DNA of 64,000 bases from Salinicoccus sesuvii (GTDB taxonomy: Bacteria > Bacillota > Bacilli > Staphylococcales > Salinicoccaceae), in contig NZ_JBHRWV010000009.1 of the NCBI RefSeq assembly GCF_042648145.1, positions 124,001 to 188,000 of the forward strand, written 5' to 3'. The translations under genes and the position numbers were made by a program. Shown here piece after piece: positions 25,911-33,387 of the stretch. The notes beneath the pieces are model-generated. The model worked only from the letters and a program-made list of their open reading frames with translations. It was not told the origin of the DNA and did not search any database. Numbering within the stretch: position 1 is the first letter of the stretch; every line of letters begins with the position of its first letter.

Positions 25911-26824
25911 TGCCGATTAAAATTATTGAAGGTCTGCCTGTAACGGAACGCCTTCATAAAGAAAATGTTTACACTATAGAAGCGAAGCGGGCCTATACCC
26001 AAGATATACGACCGCTTCGCATAATCATCTTAAACCTGATGCCAAAGAAAGAAGAAACCGAGCTCCATTTACTTAGACTACTCGGGAATTCACCCCTTCA
26101 GGTGGATATCGATTTCATGTATATGACAACCCACCATAGCAGGAACACACCAACCAGCCACCTACAGAAGTACTATCACACTTTAGAAGAAGTGCGAGAT
26201 AGACGTTACGATGGCATGATCGTTACGGGCGCCCCTGTTGAAACACTGGATTTTGAGCAAGTAAATTATATAGAAGAACTCCGTGAAATCATGGAATGGT
26301 CACAGACCCACGTTTTCTCCAGGTTCTTCATCTGTTGGGGCGCGCAGTTTGCATTGAACCACTATTTCGGCATTCGAAAATCGCTCTTGCCAAATAAATT
26401 GTTTGGCATTTTCGATTATAATAATGAAATGCCAAGCCATTCATTAATGAGAGGATTCGACGACACATACCGCGTCCCCCAATCTAGACACACACAGGTC
26501 GACAGAACAGCCTTGGAAAATGTAGAAGCGCTCGACATACTATCCTCTCACCCCACTTTTGGACCGGATATCATATGTACGAAAGACCAGCGCAACCTCT
26601 TTATATTTGGACATCTTGAGTATGAGCGCAACACCCTTAAGAACGAGTACGACAGGGATCATGAAGCAGGTGAAGAAATAGCTCTACCTAGCAACTACTT
26701 CCCAGAAGATGATCCATCGGCCGATCCTTTATTTACCTGGAAAAGTCATGGACATTTGCTTTTCGGCAACTGGATTAATGAAACCTACCAGAATACCTAC
26801 TACGACCTCTCAGAACTAAAATAG
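25910..26824 (+). CDS. metA: Homoserine O-acyltransferase, predicted acetyl-CoA type
   Basis: A 304-residue MetA protein (family usual length about 300). The catalytic Cys is at residue 142 (FFICWGAQFALNHYFG). Residue 111 is Glu (TGAPVETLDF); in this family Glu111 specifies acetyl-CoA, whereas Gly111 in E. coli specifies succinyl-CoA, so the product should be O-acetylhomoserine. That agrees with metY immediately upstream, to which it is translationally coupled (TAATG). Both are under the SAM-I riboswitch. Confidence 0.95.
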   Translation: MPIKIIEGLPVTERLHKENVYTIEAKRAYTQDIRPLRIIILNLMPKKEETELHLLRLLGNSPLQVDIDFMYMTTHHSRNTPTSHLQKYYHTLEEVRDRRYDGMIVTGAPVETLDFEQVNYIEELREIMEWSQTHVFSRFFICWGAQFALNHYFGIRKSLLPNKLFGIFDYNNEMPSHSLMRGFDDTYRVPQSRHTQVDRTALENVEALDILSSHPTFGPDIICTKDQRNLFIFGHLEYERNTLKNEYDRDHEAGEEIALPSNYFPEDDPSADPLFTWKSHGHLLFGNWINETYQNTYYDLSELK

Positions 26825-26847
26825 CCTGCGATAATATCGCAGGCTAT
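26821..26847. terminator. Bidirectional terminator
   Basis: ATAGCCTGCGATA / TATCGCAGGCTAT, a 12-bp perfect stem between convergent metA and the chorismate mutase gene; the T-run is short on both sides. Confidence 0.7.
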
Positions 26848-26850
26848 TCT

Positions 26851-27144
26851 TCATATCTTATGGGAGACATTGTATTTTCTTAAGTTTTCATGCTGACGCT
26901 TTTTGGAGAGTGCCATGAGATGTCTGAAAAACGAGTCAGCATAGATCTCCAGACTTTGATCTTGCAATCTTTCTACATTTCTACAAACAACTTGCTCTTC
27001 ACGCGCTTCATCGAATACTGGAATATCATTTTGTATCTTATACTGAGCGATATTCTCTGCAACTTGCATCCGTGCTTCGAAAAGCGCAATGAGCTCTGCA
27101 TCCAGTTCGTCAATTTTATATCTCAATTTTTCATGTGTATTCAT
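26851..27144 (-). CDS. Chorismate mutase, AroQ class
   Basis: A 97-residue all-helical AroQ-type chorismate mutase: RYKIDELDAELIALFEARMQVAENIAQYK holds the first-helix active-site Arg and Lys, and the mid-region VFDEAREEQVV supplies further charged residues. It converts chorismate to prephenate, the substrate of TyrA encoded divergently nearby. AGGAGG lies 7 nt before the ATG, and it starts 16 bases after the DAHP synthase gene, so both share the attenuator-controlled transcript. In S. aureus and B. subtilis this domain is fused to DAHP synthase; here it is a separate protein. Confidence 0.9.
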   Translation of the reverse strand: MNTHEKLRYKIDELDAELIALFEARMQVAENIAQYKIQNDIPVFDEAREEQVVCRNVERLQDQSLEIYADSFFRHLMALSKKRQHENLRKYNVSHKI

Positions 27145-27160
27145 GGCTACTCCTCCTTAT

Positions 27161-28198
27161 CTAGTGCTGCACAATCTGTTTGCCTGTGGCCGTCTTCTTC
27201 TCCACATCAAGCAATACATTGATTGTCTGCATCAATTCTGCGAACTCGTCTGGTGTCAGACACTGTTGTCCATCACTCCATGCATTTTGAGGGTCTTCGT
27301 GCACTTCAATCTGCAGCCCATTTGCACCTGCCATCACCGCTGCTTTTGCCATTGACGGGATGAGATGTCTTACTCCAGCTGCGTGACTTGGATCTACCAC
27401 AATAGGAAGGTGGGATTCCTTTTGGATTACAGGCACTGCTTGGATATCCAATGTGTTTCTGGTTGCCGTCTCGAAAGTTCGGATACCTCTCTCACAGAAT
27501 ATGACGTTATCATTTCCGCCAGCCATAACATATTCTGCAGACATCAACCATTCTTTCATTGTGGCAGACATACCACGCTTCAATAGAACAGGTTTGTTCG
27601 TCTCTCCAACGGCTTTTAGCAAATCGAAGTTTTGCATATTACGTGCACCAATCTGAATGACATCCACCATCTCGACGAAATCATCGATGTAATCCGTAGA
27701 CATCAGTTCCGAGACGATTGGTAGTCCTGTTTCTTCTTTGACGACGTTAAGAATGCGCAATCCCTCGAGTCCAAGGCCTTGGAAAGCGTACGGTGACGTT
27801 CTCGGCTTGAAGGCGCCACCTCTGAAAGTATTTGCGCCTGCTGCCTTGAGCTTTTTGCCAAGCGCAACCATGTCATCCTCGTTCTCGACTGAACAAGGCC
27901 CAGCACATACCATGAAATTTTCTGCTCCTACTTTGACACCATCGATGTCTATGACGCTATCATCTTCGTGAAATTGTCTGTTTGCTTTCTTGTATGGCGC
28001 TTGGATACGATGAACCCCCTCAACAATCCTGTATTTTGCAAAATCATTTTCCGTAACTACCGATGTATCGCCAATCAGTCCGATGACTGTACGATTTTTA
28101 CCATCTGACCGGTTAACTCCAAAACCTGCCCCCTCGATATTCTTGACCAGCTCTTCAATTTCCTGTTCCTTAGCATCGTGCGCAACATGAATAATCAT
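27161..28198 (-). CDS. 3-deoxy-7-phosphoheptulonate (DAHP) synthase
   Basis: A 345-residue type I-beta DAHP synthase that condenses PEP and erythrose 4-phosphate, the first step of aromatic amino acid synthesis. Residues 1-70 form a ferredoxin-like regulatory domain (MIIHVAHDAKEQEIEELVKN), followed by a TIM barrel with VCAGPCSVE, FKPRTSPYAFQG, QIGARNMQNFDLLKAVG and VDPSHAAGVRHLI. GGGAGG lies 7 nt before the ATG at 28198. No chorismate mutase domain is fused, unlike S. aureus. Its mRNA leader carries an aromatic leader peptide and terminator. Confidence 0.95.
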   Translation of the reverse strand: MIIHVAHDAKEQEIEELVKNIEGAGFGVNRSDGKNRTVIGLIGDTSVVTENDFAKYRIVEGVHRIQAPYKKANRQFHEDDSVIDIDGVKVGAENFMVCAGPCSVENEDDMVALGKKLKAAGANTFRGGAFKPRTSPYAFQGLGLEGLRILNVVKEETGLPIVSELMSTDYIDDFVEMVDVIQIGARNMQNFDLLKAVGETNKPVLLKRGMSATMKEWLMSAEYVMAGGNDNVIFCERGIRTFETATRNTLDIQAVPVIQKESHLPIVVDPSHAAGVRHLIPSMAKAAVMAGANGLQIEVHEDPQNAWSDGQQCLTPDEFAELMQTINVLLDVEKKTATGKQIVQH

Positions 28199-28232
28199 AA
28201 TAAAACCTCCCATTGAATTTATAAAAATAAAA

Positions 28233-28262
28233 CCGCCACTTATTTATATAAATAAGTGGCGG
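28233..28262 (-). terminator. Attenuator terminator before the DAHP synthase gene
   Basis: A perfect inverted repeat built from CCGCCACTTATTTA and its complement around a 2-base loop, followed on the minus strand by TTTTATTTTT. It ends 35 bases before the DAHP synthase start, far downstream of the promoter at 28485-28513, so it must be bypassed for expression. Confidence 0.88.
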
Positions 28263-28290
28263 TAGTTTGAATAAGATGATATACCGAACC

Positions 28291-28414
28291 CTAGCCACTT
28301 ATTGATATAAATGGCTAGACATCACAAAATGCTTTAGCCATCATTGATACAAACAGAATTTGTTTTACGTTTGTACGCAATGATGGGTACAAACGGTATC
28401 AAAAATAGCTAAAG
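28291..28414 (-). promoter_or_regulatory. Mutually exclusive helices of the aromatic attenuator
   Basis: In transcript order: segment 1, CTTTAGC within the leader ORF (28414-28408), pairs with GCTAAAG (28338-28332). An adjoining hairpin pairs CCATCATTG (28386-28378) with CAATGATGG (28346-28338). Segment 2 ATGGCTA (28341-28335) can instead pair with TAGCCAT of segment 3 (28317-28311). Segment 3 CTAGCCA can instead pair with TGGCTAG (28297-28291). Segment 4 AATAAGTGG can pair with CCACTTATT of the terminator 5' arm (about 28259-28251). This is the 1:2, 2:3, 3:4 chain of a ribosome-mediated attenuator. Confidence 0.75.
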
Positions 28415-28452
28415 TAGGATTGATTATGTTGTTGTTGTCTGGTGAGTAACAT
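28399..28452 (-). CDS. Aromatic leader peptide
   Basis: An 18-codon ORF encoding MLLTRQQQHNQSYFSYF, starting at ATG with a GAGGCG site about 6 nt upstream. It begins about 26 bases after the predicted transcript start. Its last five residues are Tyr-Phe-Ser-Tyr-Phe, and those codons overlap segment 1 of the attenuator helices. In such leaders, scarcity of the matching charged tRNA stalls the ribosome and selects antitermination. The regulating amino acid is therefore predicted to be phenylalanine and/or tyrosine. No similarity to a known protein is expected for such a peptide. Confidence 0.78.
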   Translation of the reverse strand: MLLTRQQQHNQSYFSYF

Positions 28453-28484
28453 AAAATCGCCTCTTTTGGGATGTGTTGAAAGTC

Positions 28485-28513
28485 ATTATAGCCCCCTTAT
28501 ATCACTTTGTCAA
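28485..28513 (-). promoter_or_regulatory. Consensus sigma-A promoter of the DAHP synthase transcript
   Basis: TTGACA (28513-28508), exactly 17 bases, TATAAT (28490-28485): a full match to the sigma-A consensus. Such a strong promoter fits control by a downstream attenuator rather than by weak initiation. Confidence 0.92.
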
Positions 28514-28518
28514 CATAG

Positions 28519-28533
28519 AATTGTCAGAAAATC
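28519..28533. promoter_or_regulatory. Candidate CodY box
   Basis: AATTGTCAGAAAATC matches the CodY consensus AATTTTCWGAAAATT at 13 of 15 positions. It lies directly upstream of the DAHP synthase -35 element and about 75 bases before tyrA, so it could affect either gene. Confidence 0.4.
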
Positions 28534-28606
28534 AGAAATATCCAGTTTGCGTTGGAAAACCAATATAGTTATACTTCTCTAATATAATGAACGTGGAGGT
28601 AGAATC

Positions 28607-29470
28607 ATGAATATTACTATTGTTGGTCTCGGAAACATTGGTGGATCTTTTGCGCTATCTTTAAAAGAGAATGCGCCAGAACACGATGTATATGCGATAG
28701 ATGTAAATAATGGCTCACTACGCAGCGCCGAACAGAATGGAATCATTATACAGGGGTATACCGGACCTGAGGAAGTATTACCGAAAACTGATTTGATTAT
28801 CTTTGCAGTCTATCCGCTACTTCTGGAGTCGCTAGTCAAAAAGTATAAACCTCACCTTAAAGAAGGTGTCATACTTACCGATGTTACTGGCATCAAGCGA
28901 TCGATTATCAAACAGATTGAACCGCTCCTGCCGGAGGATGCAGACTTTATTTTCGGTCACCCGATGGCCGGTAGGGAAAATAGAGGTCTCCAATATGCCA
29001 GCGGCGAAGTATTCAAAGGTGCAAACTACCTCTTCACACCGACTGCCAGGAACAGACAATCGAACATCGATATGCTCTTTACCTTAGTCGAGCAGCTCGG
29101 TTTTAAAAATATATCTACAGTGACACCCGAATTCCACGATGATGTCATTGGCTTTACAAGTCAACTGACACATGTCATCGCACTGTCTCTCATCAACAGT
29201 GACGACACAAAAAGAAATACAAAAGAATACACTGGGGACAGCTATAGAGATCTCACTCGTATTACGAACATCAACGAAAATCTTTGGCCTGAACTCTTCG
29301 TTATGAATAAGGACTATCTGGTTGAGCATATTGATCAGTTCAAATCTCAAATGGATTTACTCAAGCAAGCAATTGAATCAGAAGATATAGATACGATGCA
29401 AGAAATGATGATTGAAGCGAGACGCAGATACCATGACCTGCATAATCTGGAGCTCCCCGAATTGGATTAA
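28607..29470 (+). CDS. tyrA: Prephenate dehydrogenase without ACT domain
   Basis: A 287-residue prephenate dehydrogenase: the NAD motif IVGLGNIGGSFALSL at the N-terminus, DVTGIKRSI, the active-site block FGHPMAGRENRG, and the helical C-terminal half with GFTSQLTHVIALSL. It oxidatively decarboxylates prephenate to 4-hydroxyphenylpyruvate for tyrosine. Most Staphylococcus and Bacillus TyrA proteins are about 360-370 residues with a C-terminal ACT domain; here that domain is absent. GTGGAGG precedes the ATG. It is divergent from the DAHP synthase operon. Confidence 0.93.
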   Translation: MNITIVGLGNIGGSFALSLKENAPEHDVYAIDVNNGSLRSAEQNGIIIQGYTGPEEVLPKTDLIIFAVYPLLLESLVKKYKPHLKEGVILTDVTGIKRSIIKQIEPLLPEDADFIFGHPMAGRENRGLQYASGEVFKGANYLFTPTARNRQSNIDMLFTLVEQLGFKNISTVTPEFHDDVIGFTSQLTHVIALSLINSDDTKRNTKEYTGDSYRDLTRITNINENLWPELFVMNKDYLVEHIDQFKSQMDLLKQAIESEDIDTMQEMMIEARRRYHDLHNLELPELD

Positions 29471-29480
29471 GTAAATAAAA

Positions 29481-29516
29481 ATAGAAAGAGCCATTCACAT
29501 GAATGGCTCTTTCTAT
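29481..29516. terminator. Bidirectional terminator
   Basis: ATAGAAAGAGCCATTC / GAATGGCTCTTTCTAT hairpin between convergent tyrA and guaC. Confidence 0.85.
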
Positions 29517-29518
29517 GC

Positions 29519-30502
29519 TTAATAGACCTTATCTCCGTTAAATATCGAATTCTTCACCGTCACATAGTCTACAGTGCGAATGGATTCCAGTGTAGTACCA
29601 CCTGCATACGATATTGAAGATTGGAGATCCTGCTCCATTTCTTCCAGCGTATCCTTGAGTGGTCCTTTATAATCTACAAACATCTTCTTACCTTCGACGT
29701 TCTTTTTCTCACCTTTTTGGAACTCGGATGCTGAACCAAAGTACTCCTTGTACTTCTTGCCGTCACGCTCAACAGTTTCTCCAGGCGATTCTTCGTGTCC
29801 TGCAAACAGTGAGCCGATCATTACCATAGAAGCACCAAAGCGTACTGATTTCGCAATATCGCCATGCGTTCTGATACCACCGTCAGCGATGATTGGTTTT
29901 GTTGCAGCCTTTGCACACCATCTGAGCGCAGCAAGTTGCCATCCGCCCGTACCAAAGCCCGTTTTAATCTTAGTGATGCAGACCTTTCCTGGTCCGATAC
30001 CGACTTTCGTTGCATCTGCACCAGCGTGCTCCAGTTCACGAACCGCTTCAGGTGTACCTACGTTTCCTGCAATCAGGAAGGTTTCAGGTAGTTGCTCCTT
30101 AATATACTGGATCATTCTGATAACACTATTGGAATGCCCATGGGCAATATCTATCGTAATATAGTCTGGCACTAGCGATTCTCTTTTCAACATATCGACA
30201 AATTCAAACTCTTCATCTTTTACACCTACGCTAATGGACGAAATAAGATTTTTACTTTTCATCGACTTGATGAAATCGATGCGTGCCTCTGGCTGGAAGC
30301 GGTGCATGATGTAGAAATAGCCTCCTTCAGCCAGTTTAAGTGCAATCGTATCATCAATGATTGTCTGCATATTAGCAGGAACTACAGGCAATCTAAATGT
30401 ATGTTTACCAAGAATTACTGACGTGTCGCATTCTGCTCTACTATTTACTATGCATTTATTCGGAATTAACTGGATATCTTCATAATCAAACACATTTTCC
30501 AT
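29519..30502 (-). CDS. guaC: GMP reductase
   Basis: A 327-residue GMP reductase of the IMPDH/GMPR family, which converts GMP to IMP with NADPH. The catalytic Cys lies in GIGPGKVCITKIKTGFGTGGWQL, and the monovalent-cation/substrate loop and GASMVMIGSLFAGHEESPGE are typical. The N-terminus MENVFDYEDIQLIPNKC matches the GuaC2-type of Bacillota. There is no CBS insert, which distinguishes it from IMP dehydrogenase. AAGGAG precedes the ATG. A pair of PurBox-like sequences lies upstream. Confidence 0.96.
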   Translation of the reverse strand: MENVFDYEDIQLIPNKCIVNSRAECDTSVILGKHTFRLPVVPANMQTIIDDTIALKLAEGGYFYIMHRFQPEARIDFIKSMKSKNLISSISVGVKDEEFEFVDMLKRESLVPDYITIDIAHGHSNSVIRMIQYIKEQLPETFLIAGNVGTPEAVRELEHAGADATKVGIGPGKVCITKIKTGFGTGGWQLAALRWCAKAATKPIIADGGIRTHGDIAKSVRFGASMVMIGSLFAGHEESPGETVERDGKKYKEYFGSASEFQKGEKKNVEGKKMFVDYKGPLKDTLEEMEQDLQSSISYAGGTTLESIRTVDYVTVKNSIFNGDKVY

Positions 30503-30517
30503 TAAAAATTCTCCTTA

Positions 30518-30561
30518 AAATACGAATATTATCAATAATAATTAATTATTATGTTCGCCAT
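30518..30561. promoter_or_regulatory. Candidate inverted PurBoxes upstream of guaC
   Basis: AAATACGAATATT (30518-30530, plus) and ATGGCGAACATAA (30561-30549, minus) each resemble the PurR box AWWWCCGAACWWT with a few mismatches and face each other across 18 bases. Inverted PurBoxes separated by 16-17 bases are the usual PurR target. Confidence 0.4.
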
Positions 30562-30723
30562 TCGGTAGTTTATGATATTTCGAGTACAAAGTCAAGTTTC
30601 GAATATAAAATTATAATATATTTTATTAAAATAAGTTTTTATGCATTATTTTAAATATTTATTTGATTTTAGAGTGTATTAATGTATAATTATTTTTAAT
30701 CAATTTTAAAAGGAGATGATGGT

Positions 30724-31743
30724 TTGGTAGCGGCTAAACAACTAGACCTAATCAGTTTCTATGGTAAAAATTTTCTGAAGGAATATGACTTCAACAAAAA
30801 TGAGCTTGAAACACTGATTAATCTGTCAGAAGATCTCAAAACTAAAGAAAAGCATGGTATCCCTCATCGCTTCATGAGTGGCAAACACATTGCGCTCATA
30901 TTCGAAAAACAGTCCACACGCACACGTTCTGCATTCACTGTAGCTGCAGGCAAACTGGGTGCAAACGTCGAATATTTGAGTAAGAATGATATGCAGCTTG
31001 GTGCGAAAGAATCTGTAGAGGACACCGCTAAAGTACTTGGGATGATGTTTGACGGCATCGCATATAGAGGGTTTGATCAGGTAACAGTCGAGGCACTCGG
31101 TGAGCACGCAAATATTCCTGTCTGGAACGCACTGACAAACGAATGGCATCCAACGCAGATGCTTGCAGACTTCCTGACTATCAAAGAACATTTCGGCACC
31201 TACCACGGTAAGACAGTTACCTTTGTCGGAGATGGTAGAAACAATGTTGCTCACTCCCTACTTATTACAGGTGCCATTCTCGGGGTAAATATCAACATCG
31301 TCGCACCAGAATCGCTGCAACCAATCTTATCGGTTCAAAAACTCGCCAAAGATTTACAACATCACTCGGGCAGTAAATCTGTAATTACCTCAAATGTTGA
31401 AAAGGGAATCAAAAACAGTGATGTAATCTATACAGACGTCTGGTGCTCAATGGGCGAGGAAGATGCGCTTGACGAACGCTATAATCTGCTTCACCCCTAC
31501 CAAGTGAACCAAGCACTCGTAGATATGACAGGAAAGGATACGATCTTCTTGCATTGTCTACCGGCAATACACGACACGACGACTGATGTCGGTCAACTCG
31601 CCTATGAGAAGTTTGGTGTCCACGGCTTGGAAGTGACGGACGAAGTTTTCAGAAGTGGCTATTCGAAAGTATTTGAACAAGCCGAGAACCGCATGCACAC
31701 AATCAAGGCATTACTTGCTGCAACATGCGGTGATGTCCATTAG
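30724..31743 (+). CDS. Ornithine carbamoyltransferase
   Basis: A 339-residue ornithine carbamoyltransferase. The carbamoyl-phosphate loop is STRTRSAFTVA and the ornithine-site Cys is in FLHCLPAIHD; ANIPVWNALTNEWHPTQMLAD is conserved. It begins at TTG, 8 nt after AGGAG. It stands alone, with no arginine biosynthesis or arginine deiminase genes nearby, so I cannot tell biosynthetic ArgF from catabolic ArcB; the length fits either. A partial ArgR-box-like sequence (ATGTATAATTAT) lies about 45 bases upstream. Confidence 0.93.
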   Translation: MVAAKQLDLISFYGKNFLKEYDFNKNELETLINLSEDLKTKEKHGIPHRFMSGKHIALIFEKQSTRTRSAFTVAAGKLGANVEYLSKNDMQLGAKESVEDTAKVLGMMFDGIAYRGFDQVTVEALGEHANIPVWNALTNEWHPTQMLADFLTIKEHFGTYHGKTVTFVGDGRNNVAHSLLITGAILGVNINIVAPESLQPILSVQKLAKDLQHHSGSKSVITSNVEKGIKNSDVIYTDVWCSMGEEDALDERYNLLHPYQVNQALVDMTGKDTIFLHCLPAIHDTTTDVGQLAYEKFGVHGLEVTDEVFRSGYSKVFEQAENRMHTIKALLAATCGDVH

Positions 31744-31744
31744 A

Positions 31745-31772
31745 AGAGCAACTTCATAGTTGCTCTTTTTTT
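31745..31772 (+). terminator. Terminator of the carbamoyltransferase gene
   Basis: AGAGCAACT / AGTTGCTCT hairpin followed by seven T residues. Confidence 0.9.
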
Positions 31773-31803
31773 GTGGGATGAGTAGTATATCCCTGCCTCT
31801 TTA

Positions 31804-31832
31804 TTGCAAGGAATGAGAACGCAGTTTATGAT
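31804..31832 (+). promoter_or_regulatory. Sigma-A promoter of cstB
   Basis: TTGCAA (31804-31809), 17 bases, TATGAT (31827-31832). It leaves a leader of about 120 bases before the gene, in which I see no clear regulator site. Confidence 0.65.
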
Positions 31833-31958
31833 AGAAAAGGAGTTCCCTTCCTATGCTCAACCGACGCTTAGTAAGCTTTATTTAAATATGTAGCAAGAAT
31901 CATCTCTATGCCAGAAAGTCCTTACTTAGTAACTAAAATAACCAAGGAGTGTGGCTTA

Positions 31959-33320
31959 ATGTTCTTCAAACAATTTTTTGATCAGAAACTCTCTCAAACT
32001 TCTTACATGGTTGCTTGCCAGAAAACAAAAGAGGCAATCATTATTGATCCTAAGCGTGTTCTCGACGAATATGCCGAAGTTGCACAATCAGAAGGGTTTA
32101 CTATCACTTCGGCGACAGAAACTCACATCCATGCAGACTTCGCATCTGGCCTCAGAGATTCTGGCAGACGTTTCAATGCCAGACTTCTAGTATCGGGTGA
32201 GGGAGATGAGACTTGGCAGTATCGTCACATGCCTGAAGACACTCAGTATTTGAAGGATGGCGATGTGTTTGCTGTAGGAAATGTAGAATTAGAAGTCATC
32301 CATACACCAGGACACACTCCTGAAAGTATTTCGTTTGTCCTCACAGATCGTGGAGCCGGAAGTGATGAACCTATGGGTATGTTTACAGGAGATTTCCTAT
32401 TTGTCGGCGACATTGGACGACCAGATCTGCTAGAGGCGACAGTAAATACGGAAGGGGCGACAAGGGAAGGTGCCGTTGCCATGTTCGATTCTCTGAAAAA
32501 GTTGAATGACTACCCAGATTTTATGCAAATATGGCCTGGGCACGGCGCCGGGAGTGCATGTGGTAGGTCACTAGGGGCAGTCCCACTTTCGACATTAGGG
32601 TACGAACGAAGAAATAACTGGGCGTTTAAGTTTGAAGACAAAGAAACTTTCGTTAAAGAATTAACAAGAGACCAACCGGAACCACCGAACTATTTTGCTC
32701 GGATGAAAAAGGTCAATAGGGACGGATTATCCGAGTTCAGCATAAAGGAAGTTGCCGTCCATTCGCCCGATGAACTCTCGAATCAGATATTTGACCTTAG
32801 AAATAAAGAGGACTTCAGAAAAGGATTCAGAAACGGTGCCATCAACGTGCCCTATGACAGTAAATTTCTTCAATTTGTGGGATGGTATATCGATTATGAT
32901 ATGCCAATGACTGTATTCGCTAATCCGGAAGATAGCACAAGACTGCAGAAAGATTTAGCTTCCATAGGATTCGATAATCTCCAACTAATTGTTCCGATAG
33001 AAGAAAGCGATAAGTACTACGACGATACTTATGATAATCTCTCTCCTGAACAACTTGTGCAAGGACATCAGAATAAAAATATTCTGGATGTGCGTTCCAC
33101 CTCGGAATACAAGACGGGGAGCCTTGGAAATTCTCACCATATCCACTTTGGACAACTCGATAAACACGATCTACCTTTCAACAGAGAAGAAACAATCTAT
33201 GTACATTGCCAATCCGGAATACGATCAGCAATTGCCTTGAGTATACTTAAGAGACTTGGGTATAAGAACGCTATTAATATCGAAAAAGGCTACAAGGGCA
33301 TTAAAGAAGCAATGCAATAA
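31959..33320 (+). CDS. cstB: CstB-type persulfide dioxygenase with rhodanese domains
   Basis: A 453-residue three-part protein as in S. aureus CstB (about 444 residues). Residues 1-250 form a metallo-beta-lactamase fold with the iron-ligand motifs THIHADFASG, IHTPGHTPES, FTGDFLFVGD and WPGHGAGSACG. An inactive rhodanese-like domain follows, then a C-terminal rhodanese with the active Cys in VHCQSGIRS. CstB oxidises low-molecular-weight persulfides and makes thiosulfate in the cytoplasm. I chose the ATG at 31959, which follows AAGGAG; an upstream in-frame ATG at 31908 lacks a site. No cstR, cstA or sqr adjoin it. Confidence 0.92.
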   Translation: MFFKQFFDQKLSQTSYMVACQKTKEAIIIDPKRVLDEYAEVAQSEGFTITSATETHIHADFASGLRDSGRRFNARLLVSGEGDETWQYRHMPEDTQYLKDGDVFAVGNVELEVIHTPGHTPESISFVLTDRGAGSDEPMGMFTGDFLFVGDIGRPDLLEATVNTEGATREGAVAMFDSLKKLNDYPDFMQIWPGHGAGSACGRSLGAVPLSTLGYERRNNWAFKFEDKETFVKELTRDQPEPPNYFARMKKVNRDGLSEFSIKEVAVHSPDELSNQIFDLRNKEDFRKGFRNGAINVPYDSKFLQFVGWYIDYDMPMTVFANPEDSTRLQKDLASIGFDNLQLIVPIEESDKYYDDTYDNLSPEQLVQGHQNKNILDVRSTSEYKTGSLGNSHHIHFGQLDKHDLPFNREETIYVHCQSGIRSAIALSILKRLGYKNAINIEKGYKGIKEAMQ

Positions 33321-33352
33321 AATTGTCTTCTCAAGAAAATTTTCAGAAAAAA

Positions 33353-33380
33353 GAGCCCTCCGGTTCATACCGGGGGGCTC
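33353..33380. terminator. Bidirectional terminator
   Basis: GAGCCCTCCGG / CCGGGGGGCTC hairpin (one G-U pair), with A-rich sequence before and T-rich after, between cstB and the convergent membrane protein gene. Confidence 0.82.
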
Positions 33381-33387
33381 TGTTTGC

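Noticed and set aside
31853..31885. 10-codon ORF (MLNRRLVSFI) in the cstB leader, considered as a leader peptide
   Set aside because: No terminator or alternative helices follow and there is no meaningful codon bias, so attenuation is unsupported.
33338..33352. CodY-like sequence AATTTTCAGAAAAAA
   Set aside because: It lies between the end of cstB and a terminator shared by convergent genes, where no promoter is expected.
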